Assembly: GCA_963823165.1 (NCBI GenBank)
Contig: CAWGKV010000034.1
Coordinates: 62,001 to 126,000, forward strand
Reading direction: 5' to 3'
Origin: Roseiarcus sp963823165
GTDB taxonomy: Bacteria; Pseudomonadota; Alphaproteobacteria; Rhizobiales; Beijerinckiaceae
DNA length: 64,000 nt
The notes under the pieces were generated by a model. The model made no database searches and was not told where the DNA came from. It worked only from the letters and a program-made list of their open reading frames with translations. The translations under genes and the position numbers were made by a program. How positions within the stretch are numbered: the first letter of the stretch is position 1; the number at the start of each line of letters is the position of its first letter. Below are positions 19,007-27,418 of the stretch, in pieces.

Positions 19007-21577
19007 TCACTGCTCGCACCTCGGGGACGATTCCAGCGCCGGCTCCGCCTGCCCGCTTGACGGGTCGCGCGGCGTGATCGGGCAGCGCTCCGACAGGCGA
19101 TTGGCGAGGTCGGACAGCGTATGCCGGTTGCGCTGGTCGCAGACCTGGGAATCGAGCTCGGCCTGCACCGACTGGGAGAGCCACCAGCTCATCGACACTT
19201 CGCTCATCTGGTCGGTTCCGACGCGCCAGTCCGCTGCGAGCTTCGCGCAGGCGCCGCGCGGCGGCGGATCGCCGGCGTCGGGGCTGAATTTCGGGTTCTG
19301 GAACATGCCGTACATGAACCAGCTCGACCCGATCTCTTTCGGGTCCGCCGGCTCGACGTCGCGGTTGAGAAGCCAGAGCGCGCGCTGCGCGTCGGCCGAC
19401 TCCTCGGCGCCGTGCCCGTCCCGGGTGGCCGTAAGCGCGACGACGGGCGTGACGACGACGCCGAAGACCTTTTCGATTCCCGACGGATTGGCGCTGCCGA
19501 GCTCCGGCGTTCCGGCGCCGCGCGGCGGAACGAGCGAGTCGCCCGCCGACGGCGGCGGCGCGCCAGGCGGAACCGGGTCGCCCGCGTCCGTCCGCGGGCC
19601 GTTCTGCACCCAGAGCACGACCGGGACGACGCCGAGGCGACGAAGCTCGCTTGCCACGTCCATGGCGGTCGTGAGCCCGGCGTTCTCGAAATAGCCGCCG
19701 TCGACGACCCGGTCGCCGGTCTCGTCGTCCCCCGACGCCCGGAGGATTCCGGCCGGCGAAATGATCGGAAAGCGGGCCGACAGCATGGCGGCCGTCGACA
19801 GGCGGATGTCGGCGCCGGCGCGCGAATCAGGAAGGTCCGCCGTCCCGCTGTGTGCGGCGTCACAGGAATTCCCCTCGACGCTCTTCGTCGGGCACGGTTT
19901 CGCCAGCATTTCGAACACGTCGAACGCAGCCGGGTAGATGGAGAACCTTCCGTGAGCCGGATTGCCGTCGCTGACCGAAGCCGCCCGCGTCGATATGAGG
20001 TCGGAGGCGATGACCCGCGCGCCGGTTCCGACCGACGTCCCGTTGAGCAGGAGGACGGGCAGCCAATCGCCGTCGAGCTTGGCGAGCTTGTCGGACAGGA
20101 AGCCGAAGCGGCCGCGAAGACCGGAGTTGCGGTTCACCGGCGCCGCGAAGTCCTGGGCGAGCTGCGCGAAGAATCCCGGAATCTCCCCCCTGACGACCTG
20201 GTCGTAATGACGCTCCCAGGCGCGTTCGACCAGGGCGGCGCGGTCGTCGGAGAACAGCAGCGAGCCGCCGGACAGATTGGGAGGCGAGAAATTGTCGCGG
20301 AAGGCCAGGCCGACGAAGGCCGGCGTGAGATAGTCGCCCGACACGAGCGCCTGCAGGCAGGCGCGCCAGCTCGTCTTCACGTCCGCCGCCGCAGCGCCGA
20401 AAAATCCCGGCGGCGCCCTCAGGCAGGGCGGCGCCGACTGGCCGCGCTCGAGCGAGTCCGCCAGGGCGGTGCGGATGGTCGCGGCGCCGAATGAGCCGCC
20501 CGACACCCCGGAAATGGCGAAGATGCGGCGCGCCGGGGCGATCGCCCTGTCCTTCGCGTCCGGCAGCTCGTTCGCGCGGTCGATGAGCTCGCCAACCGCG
20601 GTCGCGGCGGCGAAGGCGGCGCGGCTGGCGCCGCCCTCCGCGGCGACGATCACCGCCGGCGGGCAGACGCGCGCGGCCATGTCGCAATTGGCGGCTTTCC
20701 ACTTGTCGACCGCGTCGGCGATGTCGATCTGCCGCCGGCTGAAATCGTCGGCGGCGCTCGGCAGGGTGCGGACGTCGTTGAAATGCACGTTGAATCCGGT
20801 GACCCACAAGGCCGCGACGACCGCCGCCGCCAGCCACGGGAAGCAATACCTGTGCGCGAGCCAGGCGAGAAACGTGCCGAGAAAGACGAAGCCGCCCATC
20901 ATCAGCGGCACAGAGGCGGCGCGCGGCGCGATGTCGGCGGGAAAGAAAGGTTTTGCGACGGAGGCGACGAACAGGACGGTGACGACCGCGATATAGGCGA
21001 TCGCCAGCGCCATCCCGGCTTCGTCCGACATCCTCCGCGTCAGGATCTTTCGCGACCAGAGAAAGGCCAGGAACGCCGCGCCGATCGCGATGTCGAGGAC
21101 GGCGAGCAAGAGGATCTGCACGGACGCGCCCTGCGCTGCTCCGAGCCCCATCGTCCGAGCGACGACGCCGTGCGCCTTCCAGAGCCCGATCAGGACGGCG
21201 GCGAACGGGACGGCGGCGAGCAGCCGCGGAATCCATGCAATCGACAGCTTCAGGTCCCGCCTGACCTCGAGGGCCTGGCGGGGATCGATCTCGGGCCGGA
21301 CGCGGCAGGAGAACATCCAGGCGTCCGAATAGAGCATGCGCCTCGCGGCGTAATGGACGGGGAAAGCCCAGATGAACACGAGGCAGGCGAAGAACCACAG
21401 CCAATGGCCCCAGGCCTCCTGGTCGGCGGGCAGGACGCCGAAGGTCACGTCGGCGAAGAGGTCGCGGGCCTGGGTGGACATGAGGAAGAGGAGGGTCCCG
21501 GCGAGGACGCTGAGCACGCTGACGCGGCAGGCGTAGAGAACCCGCGTGATCCAGAGCGCGTACATCCCCCAGCCCAT
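19007..21577 (-). CDS. Large polytopic membrane protein with a patatin-like phospholipase domain
   Basis: This protein is about 856 residues. The N-terminal third is hydrophobic with several predicted membrane spans (for example WLWFFACLVFIWAFPVHY, AAVPFAAVLIGLWKA and WLAAAVVAALWVTGF). A cytosolic or periplasmic patatin domain follows, with the nucleophile elbow AISGVSGGSFGAATI and the catalytic Asp in VVDGGYFENAG. Patatins are Ser-Asp dyad lipid acyl hydrolases. The ATG at 21,577 has GGGGGA 7 bases upstream; the open frame extends 83 codons further without conserved sequence. It lies 43 bases upstream of the amidase on the same strand. The membrane-fused architecture is less common than soluble patatins, and its substrate is unknown. 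Confidence 0.83.
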   Translation of the reverse strand: MGWGMYALWITRVLYACRVSVLSVLAGTLLFLMSTQARDLFADVTFGVLPADQEAWGHWLWFFACLVFIWAFPVHYAARRMLYSDAWMFSCRVRPEIDPRQALEVRRDLKLSIAWIPRLLAAVPFAAVLIGLWKAHGVVARTMGLGAAQGASVQILLLAVLDIAIGAAFLAFLWSRKILTRRMSDEAGMALAIAYIAVVTVLFVASVAKPFFPADIAPRAASVPLMMGGFVFLGTFLAWLAHRYCFPWLAAAVVAALWVTGFNVHFNDVRTLPSAADDFSRRQIDIADAVDKWKAANCDMAARVCPPAVIVAAEGGASRAAFAAATAVGELIDRANELPDAKDRAIAPARRIFAISGVSGGSFGAATIRTALADSLERGQSAPPCLRAPPGFFGAAAADVKTSWRACLQALVSGDYLTPAFVGLAFRDNFSPPNLSGGSLLFSDDRAALVERAWERHYDQVVRGEIPGFFAQLAQDFAAPVNRNSGLRGRFGFLSDKLAKLDGDWLPVLLLNGTSVGTGARVIASDLISTRAASVSDGNPAHGRFSIYPAAFDVFEMLAKPCPTKSVEGNSCDAAHSGTADLPDSRAGADIRLSTAAMLSARFPIISPAGILRASGDDETGDRVVDGGYFENAGLTTAMDVASELRRLGVVPVVLWVQNGPRTDAGDPVPPGAPPPSAGDSLVPPRGAGTPELGSANPSGIEKVFGVVVTPVVALTATRDGHGAEESADAQRALWLLNRDVEPADPKEIGSSWFMYGMFQNPKFSPDAGDPPPRGACAKLAADWRVGTDQMSEVSMSWWLSQSVQAELDSQVCDQRNRHTLSDLANRLSERCPITPRDPSSGQAEPALESSPRCEQ

Positions 21578-21669
21578 GACCGTTCCCCCAAGTTCTCGCC
21601 GCGGTGGGCGCGAAAATACGCCGGTTCGCGCGACGGCGCGAATCGTGACGGCGCGTCCTGAATTTCGCT

Positions 21670-21994
21670 TCACGCCACCTCTTCCAGCCGATGGGCGATG
21701 AACTGATTGATGCTTTCCCCCGCTTTGGCGGCCTTTTCCGCGACGCGTCGGTGCAGTCCCGGCGAAAGCCGCAGCGAGAGCGCGCCCGAATAGGGCTTTT
21801 CCGGCTCCACCCCGCGCTCTTTGCACCAGTCGCGGTAATCGGCGATCGTGTCGGCGAACGCCGCCTTCAGTTCAGCAAATATCGCGGCCAGCGAAATGCA
21901 ACACGGCGCGCGCGTTGACGACGACGCCGTGCATGAGCGCGTCGCCCTCCTCGTATCCGACCTCGGCGATGTAGCCGTCGTGCTTGAGCATCAT
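21670..21994 (-). pseudogene. hicB: HicB-family antitoxin with a frameshift
   Basis: The product starts MMLKHDGYIAEVGYEEGDAL, typical of HicB, and continues in frame to AGRDI. There an extra T at about 21,878 creates a stop. The remaining sequence encodes ELKAAFADTIADYRDWCKER, the EPEKPYSGALSLRLSPGLH linker, and a ribbon-helix-helix with KAAKAGESINQFIAHRLEE in the next frame. Its start overlaps the hicA stop (ATGA). If the frameshift is real the cell carries hicA without a full antitoxin, which would be lethal unless the toxin is inactive, so a base-call error deserves checking. Confidence 0.8.
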
Positions 21995-22236
21995 GGTTGC
22001 ACTCCCGCGCCTTGAATGAAACGGCGGACCACGACGACGGCGCCCTTGTCCACGTTCGGGCTCGGGTGAAACACCGCTTCCGCCGAGCCGAACGCGAACC
22101 GGACGCGAGAGCCTCGACCTTCCGACCGCTGGGCGCAGAGCGCAACCAGAAGGCTGTCGATCTCCGCCCAGCGAAGGTCCGATGGGACCGGCCTTGCCAA
22201 GATCGCCTCCAGGGTGCGCCGATGCTCGGCGTTCAT
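21991..22236 (-). CDS. hicA: HicA-family toxin
   Basis: This 81-residue protein has the HicA double-stranded-RNA-binding-like fold: MNAEHRRTLEAILARPVPSD, LRWAEIDSLLVAL, EGRGSRVRFAF and the C-terminal KGAVVVVRRFIQGAGV. HicA toxins are mRNA endonucleases that use a conserved His, here probably the one in AVFHPSP. It lies upstream of hicB with a four-base overlap, the toxin-first order normal for hicAB. Confidence 0.85.
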   Translation of the reverse strand: MNAEHRRTLEAILARPVPSDLRWAEIDSLLVALCAQRSEGRGSRVRFAFGSAEAVFHPSPNVDKGAVVVVRRFIQGAGVQP

Positions 22237-22401
22237 GCGGGACGATCCAAAAAACGGTAGCATGCGACAATACCTGCCGGCCGGGCGCGTTACCCGAGCC
22301 TTCCGCCCCGCCTCAATGACGGTCGCCCGCGATTCCCAGCCGATTGACCTTGCCTTGCGCCAGTGCGACGAGGGCCGAAACAACCGACGGGCGGCAAGAG
22401 C

Positions 22402-23394
22402 ATGACGATCGAGGTTTTGGGCCTGGGCAATTCGCTGGTCGACATTCTGGCTTACGCGGACGACGCCTATCTCGAGGCGCAGGAGATGGTGAAGGGGGCG
22501 ATGACCCTGATCGACGAGGATCGGGCCGAAGCGCTCTACGCCGCCCGCGTCGATCCGCGGGTGATCTCCGGCGGCTCGGCCGCCAACACCATCGTCGGGG
22601 TCGCCTCGTTCGGCGTCTCGGCCGCCTATATCGGCAAGGTCAAGCATGATCCGCTGGGCGAGACCTTCATCGCCGACATCCGCTCGACCGGCGTCTCCTT
22701 CGACACCCATCCCGCCGAGCACGGGCCCGCGACCGGCCGCTGCTTCGTCTATGTGACGCCCGACGGCGAGCGCACGATGAACACCTATCTCGGCGCGAGC
22801 ACTTATCTGTCGCCGCCCGACGTCGACGAAGAGGTCGTGCGCGGCGCGAAGGTCGTCTATCTCGAAGGCTACATGTGGGACCGCCCGGCGGCCAAGTCCG
22901 CGTTCCAGACGGCGGGCAAGATCGCCCGCGAGGCGGGAAGCCGGGTCGCGCTGACGCTGTCGGACTCGTTCTGCGTCGACCGGTTCCGCGGCGAATTCAT
23001 CGACCTCATGCGCTCGAAGACGGTCAACACGATCTTCTCCAACACCGACGAGCTCCTGTCGCTCTACGAGACGCCGCATTTCGGCGAGGCGCTCGACGCG
23101 CTGCGCGCCGAGGGCGTGCTCGGAATCGTCACCCGCTCGGAGAAGGGTTGCGTGGTCGTCGAGGGCGACGCGACCTGGGAGGCCCCGGCCTTCCCGATCG
23201 CCAGGCTCGTCGACACGACGGGCGCTGGCGACATGTTCGCCGCCGGCTTTCTCGCCGGCCTCGCCCGCGGCGCCGACATGACGACCTGCGGGCGCCTCGG
23301 CGCGCTCGCCGCGGCGGAGATCATCCAGCATCTCGGCGCGCGGCCGAACGTGTCGTTGAAGGCGCTGGCCAAGGAGAAGGGGATCGCTTTCTAG
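22402..23394 (+). CDS. PfkB-family carbohydrate/adenosine kinase
   Basis: This 330-residue ribokinase-type kinase is most like the adenosine kinase group of alphaproteobacteria. Motifs are the N-terminal GLGNSLVDILA, the substrate-binding GGSAANTIVG, the NTDELLSLYE segment and the C-terminal PfkB signature DTTGAGDMFAAGF with the catalytic Asp. The ATG at 22,402 gives the family N-terminus MTIEVLG. The 3' 430 bases are duplicated, imperfectly, at 24,687-25,124 beyond the next gene. Confidence 0.88.
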   Translation: MTIEVLGLGNSLVDILAYADDAYLEAQEMVKGAMTLIDEDRAEALYAARVDPRVISGGSAANTIVGVASFGVSAAYIGKVKHDPLGETFIADIRSTGVSFDTHPAEHGPATGRCFVYVTPDGERTMNTYLGASTYLSPPDVDEEVVRGAKVVYLEGYMWDRPAAKSAFQTAGKIAREAGSRVALTLSDSFCVDRFRGEFIDLMRSKTVNTIFSNTDELLSLYETPHFGEALDALRAEGVLGIVTRSEKGCVVVEGDATWEAPAFPIARLVDTTGAGDMFAAGFLAGLARGADMTTCGRLGALAAAEIIQHLGARPNVSLKALAKEKGIAF

Positions 23395-23457
23395 GCCTGG
23401 CGCGACAAACCTGACGGTTATCATGGCGGTGGGCTTCCAGGCGGGCGATAATTGCCG

Positions 23458-24658
23458 ATGCTTCACATCGACATTCCGACCCTCTCCGATTTCAAGGCCT
23501 TGGCCGCGGTGCGTGGCGACATCTGCGTTTCCATCTACCTGCCGACATCACCGCAAGCGCGTGACGCGCGCGCCAACCGCATCGCGTTCAAAGACGCCGC
23601 CAAGAACGCGCTGGCCCAGTTGGCGGAGGCGGGGGCGGACAAACGCCGCCTGGAATCGCTCGAAGGTCGCCTCAACCATCTCGCCGGCGCTGACGAAACC
23701 AATGTCCAGGACCAGGACCACATCCGCAAGCTTCAGCATAAGAAGCCGAAAGAATTCGACATCTACTGGAAACAACCGGCGCATGGTCTCGGCGTGCTGG
23801 CGACGCCGGACAATTTGCGGGCTTTCCGACTGCCGGTCTCCCCGAAGCCGCGCGTCAACGCAGCCGACCGCTACCATCTGACGCCGCTCGTGCGCGCGAT
23901 GACCTCGCCGAACAATCTGTTCGTGCTGGCGCTGGCTGAGGAAAGCTTGCGGCTGATCCACGTGGTCGCCAACCTGCCGCCAGCCGAGGTCGAATTGACC
24001 CATCTGCCGAAGAGGGCTGAACAGGCGATACGACGTCCCTCGGTTCATGTGCGCGCGCCACGCGGCCGGCTGCAAAATCTCGAAGGCGAGAAGATCCTGC
24101 TGGAGCAATACGCTCGCCAGCGTTGACGAGGCCGTGGGCGCCGCGCTGGGCGGGAGCGCCGCACCGCTCATTCTCGCTGCGGCGGAACCGATCGCCTCGA
24201 TCTTCCGCTCAATCGCCCACACAGCGAATCTCGTGAGCGACACGGCCCTCCCGGACGTCGCACACCTGAGCGACAGGCAAATCGCCGATCTGGCTTTGCC
24301 GGTCCTCGATCAACTCTATGAGCGCGATCTGAAGGACATTATCGGGCAATTCAACGAATTGAAGCCCAATCGCGCGACCACGGACATTTCCTACACGGCG
24401 CACGCCGTCACTGCCGGCGCAGTCGAAACTCTGCTGGTCGATTTCGACGCCGTCGTGCCCGGCCTGGTCAGCGAAACAGATGGCAGCGTGACCTACGCGG
24501 TCCGCGACAATGCGGAGACCTATAGCGTCGTGGATGAGATCGCTCGACGCGCGCTCTCTTCTGACGCGAGGGTGCTTGGCGCAAGGAGGGACGAACTGCC
24601 AGACCGAGCGCCTGCGGCTGCGATTCTTCGTTACGATTTCGGAATCATCGCGGCCTAG
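23458..24658 (+). pseudogene. baeRF (bacterial archaeo-eukaryotic release factor-like) family gene, frameshifted
   Basis: The first half encodes MLHIDIPTLSDFKALAAVRG, CVSIYLPTSP and a middle domain with LGVLATPDNLRAFRLP. At 24,121 an extra C after CAG ends the frame. The rest continues as VDEAVGAALGG, LILAAAEPIASIFRSI, NRATTDISYTAHAVTAGAVETLLVDFD and ALSSDARVLGARRDEL, ending in LRYDF. This order matches the baeRF families, which resemble aRF1/eRF1 domains 2-3 and are proposed to act at ribosomes under stress. Corrected length is about 400 residues. It sits exactly between the kinase gene and its partial duplicate, which suggests it arrived with that duplication. Confidence 0.75.
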
Positions 24659-24686
24659 CGCAGACCGCCTCGTCGCGCGGGAGTCA

Positions 24687-25124
24687 GGCGGGCCGCCGGC
24701 TCGCGCTCGTTCTGCGTCGACCGGTTCCGCGGCGAGTTCATCGACCTCATGCGGGCGAGGACGGTCAACACGATCGTCTCCAACACCGACGAGCTCCTGT
24801 CGCTCTACGAGACGCCGCATTTCCACGAGGCGCTCGACGCGCTGAGAAGCGCGGCATCGTCACCCGCTCGGCCAAGGGCTGCGTCGTCGTCGAGAGCGAC
24901 GCGACCCGGGAGGCGACGGCCTTCCCGATCGCCGGGCTCGTCGACACGACCGGGGCAGACGACATGTTCGCCGCCGGCTTTCTCGCCGGCCTCGCCCGCG
25001 GCGCCGACATGACGACCTGCGGGCGCCTCGGCGCGCTCGCCGCGGCGGAGATCATCCAGCATCTCGGCGCGCGGCCGAACGTGTCGCTGAAGGCGCTGCG
25101 AAGGAGAAGGGGATCGGTTTCTGA
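24687..25124 (+). pseudogene. Degenerate duplicate of the PfkB-kinase 3' end
   Basis: This stretch matches 22,930-23,394 closely, including long identical runs around the SNTDELLSLYE and FAAGFLAGLARGADM codons. Differences include small deletions (for example in the LRAEGVLGIV codons and in AKEKG) that shift the frame, and loss of a glycine in the DTTGAGD signature (GGGGCAGAC). It has no start and is a truncated copy, not a second kinase. Confidence 0.88.
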
Positions 25125-25231
25125 GGTTTCCCCCGGCTCGGAATCAAACAGCAAGATTCGGACTGTTCGCCTTTTTCGCCTTCGCTATCGGGGGTCCGGA
25201 CACCGCGGGGCCGGAGAGCAGGACGGACGAA

Positions 25232-25666
25232 ATGGCCAAATCCTACTACAGCATGGTATTGGATCACACGGCGGACGAGGTCTGGGCAGTCATCCGCCCC
25301 TTCGACCACTACGCCTGGGCAGGCGTAGAAAGCGACACCATCATCGAAGAGGGCAAGGCCGGGGATCAAACCTCGGCAATCCGCCGTGTGGCGCTTGGAG
25401 ACAGCGTCATCCGCCAGATCCTGCTCGCCCATTCGGACATCGACCGGTCTTACACTTACGCTTTTTGCGGCGCCCCGCCCTTTCCGGTGCGCAATTACAC
25501 GGCGACGATCCGCGTCGCGCGCGTCGTCGAGACGAACCAGGCCTTTGTCGAGTGGCAGGCGACCTTCGACTGCGCCGCCGAGGAGTACGACCGTTGGACG
25601 ACCCACTTCGAGAAAGAGGGGTTCGCCAGATGGCTGGCTGCGCTCCGGCAATTCATGCGGAGATGA
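25232..25666 (+). CDS. SRPBCC-family (START-like) protein
   Basis: This 144-residue protein has the helix-grip SRPBCC/polyketide-cyclase-2 fold: AKSYYSMVLDHTADEVWAVI, FDHYAWAG, and the C-terminal helix EEYDRWTTHFEKEGFARWLAAL. Such proteins bind hydrophobic ligands; the ligand here is unknown. It precedes the methyltransferase by about 100 bases on the same strand. Confidence 0.82.
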   Translation: MAKSYYSMVLDHTADEVWAVIRPFDHYAWAGVESDTIIEEGKAGDQTSAIRRVALGDSVIRQILLAHSDIDRSYTYAFCGAPPFPVRNYTATIRVARVVETNQAFVEWQATFDCAAEEYDRWTTHFEKEGFARWLAALRQFMRR

Positions 25667-25773
25667 AGGCGCCGCCTGCGGGCCGGCCCTGGCTCTAGCG
25701 GCAAGAAGAGCTTGTCGCTCGGCGCGATCTCAGGTCCACTCGTTCCGCCCGGATCTGAAAGGGAGACGCGCAC

Positions 25774-27228
25774 TTGGCGAACGCTTACGACCGCGTCCGC
25801 TACCCCAGCCTGACCTTCGCCGTCATCCACCCGACGGCGATCGGCGTGTTCGCCGCGCTGTTCGGACGCCCGTTCGCCCCTTTCGCCGGCGCGCGCGTCC
25901 TGGAGATCGGCTGCGGCGAGGGCGTCAACCTCATCAACATGGCGCTCGGCGCGCCGCAGGCGGAATTTGTCGGCATCGACCTGTCCGGGCAGGCGATCGC
26001 GCGGGCCGGCGCGACGGCGCAAGCCTGCGGCTGCGCCAACGCCAGCTTTCACGCGCTGGACCTCGTCGAGCTCAACGCCTCGTTCGGCCGCTTCGATTAC
26101 ATCCTCGCGCACGGCGTCTACGCCTGGGTTCCGCCGCAAGTGCGCCAGGCGTTCTTTCGCGTCGTCGCAGAGCGCCTCTCCGGCGAGGGGCTCGCGGTCG
26201 TCAGCTACAACGTGAACCCGGGCTCGCGCCTGCGCCAGGCGATCCGGGACATGCTGGTCTATGTGACGAAGGAGCTCGAGGATCCCGAGGCGAAGCTCGA
26301 ACGCGCGCGTTCGTTTCTCGCGGACGAGATCGAGCGATGGCGGGGCAGCGAAGCCGACGAAAGCTCGATGAAGAACGAAGCGCAGCGGGTTCTCGATCAT
26401 GCGCCCGCATTTCTGTACCACGACGAACTGGCGGAGGATTACGCGCCGCAGATGCTGACGGAAGTGGTTCTGGCCGCCCGGCAAGTCGGGCTCGAGTATC
26501 TTTGCGACGCGCAGCCGGGCCTGAGCCAGGAGGCCCTGTTTCCGTCCGACGCGCTCGCGGCGATGCACGAGCGGTCCCGCGGCGACTGGGTTCGCTTCGA
26601 GCAGCTCGCCGATTTTCGGGTCATGCGCCGGTTTCGCTATTCGATCTTTTGTCCTCAGGGCGGCGGCGTCGACCGCCGCAGGGAGGCGAAGCGGTTGCGC
26701 GGCTTATGGGCGTCAGGCGAGCTGAAGGTCGTGCGGCCCGACCCGGAGGCCGAGGACGGCGCCGCGTTCGAGTCGGGCGCGATCAAGCTCAGGACCAACG
26801 ATCCCGAACTCGCGCAGTTTCTCGCCGGGCTCGCGGACCTCTTTCCGCTCGCGAAGCCGCTCGACGTCGCCTGCGAGTCTCCTTCTCTGGCCGACCGCAT
26901 TTTCCACTTGTGGGCGAGGCAGGCGATCGACCTTCATACGGCGCCGCCGCCGCTCGTCTCGCTCCGCGGCGAACGTCCGAAGGTGAGCGCGCTCGCCCGC
27001 GTCCAGGCGGCGAAGGGCGAAACCCTCCTGGCGACCTTGCGGCACTCCATGATCCAGATGGACGATCCATCCGTCCGCGGCCTCGTTCCGCTGATCGACG
27101 GAACGAGGACCCAGTCTGAACTCGCGCATGAAATCGCCAGGCGAGACGGCGTCTCCGTCGCCGAAGCCTCAACCCGGCTGGAGGAGATTTTCGCCATGCT
27201 CGGCCGAGCCGGACTCCTGGCCGGCTAA
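25774..27228 (+). CDS. SAM-dependent methyltransferase with a regulatory domain
   Basis: This 484-residue protein has an N-terminal class I methyltransferase domain with the SAM motif VLEIGCGEGVNLINMAL (about residues 43-59), the GIDLSG acidic loop, and YILAHGVYAWVPP. A methyltransferase regulatory domain follows (about 210-330, with APAFLYHDELAEDY and GLEYLCDA), and the C-terminus resembles the winged-helix-like segment found in this class (GTRTQSELAHEIARR). The start is a TTG with GGGAGA 8 bases upstream. The substrate is unknown. Confidence 0.85.
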   Translation: MANAYDRVRYPSLTFAVIHPTAIGVFAALFGRPFAPFAGARVLEIGCGEGVNLINMALGAPQAEFVGIDLSGQAIARAGATAQACGCANASFHALDLVELNASFGRFDYILAHGVYAWVPPQVRQAFFRVVAERLSGEGLAVVSYNVNPGSRLRQAIRDMLVYVTKELEDPEAKLERARSFLADEIERWRGSEADESSMKNEAQRVLDHAPAFLYHDELAEDYAPQMLTEVVLAARQVGLEYLCDAQPGLSQEALFPSDALAAMHERSRGDWVRFEQLADFRVMRRFRYSIFCPQGGGVDRRREAKRLRGLWASGELKVVRPDPEAEDGAAFESGAIKLRTNDPELAQFLAGLADLFPLAKPLDVACESPSLADRIFHLWARQAIDLHTAPPPLVSLRGERPKVSALARVQAAKGETLLATLRHSMIQMDDPSVRGLVPLIDGTRTQSELAHEIARRDGVSVAEASTRLEEIFAMLGRAGLLAG

Positions 27229-27294
27229 GGCATCCTCGCCTCGGCCGACGTCTTCGTAGTAGTAGTGATCCTCCGGAAGTCTGTTTCAAAAGTC

Positions 27295-27345
27295 ACGGAC
27301 CTCATCCTGAGGCGCCGTTTGCGAAAGCAAAGGGCCTCGAAGGAT
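27295..27345. repeat. Copy of the dispersed palindromic repeat
   Basis: The blocks CTCATCCTGAGGCGCC and GCGAAAGCAAAGGGCCTCGAAGGATG are the same building units seen near 2,700-2,950 and 47,650-47,785. It sits between the methyltransferase stop and the demethylase start and could form a stem-loop. Confidence 0.65.
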
Positions 27346-27418
27346 GCTCCAGAGGACGCTGGCGCCGCCGCCGCGCCGGCTCTGGGAAGAGCGCGACCGG
27401 ATCCGCGGAGGACACGCC

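Noticed and set aside
24749..25012. A second PfkB kinase
   Set aside because: It is a truncated, frameshifted copy of the 3' end of the gene at 22,402, with the catalytic signature damaged.
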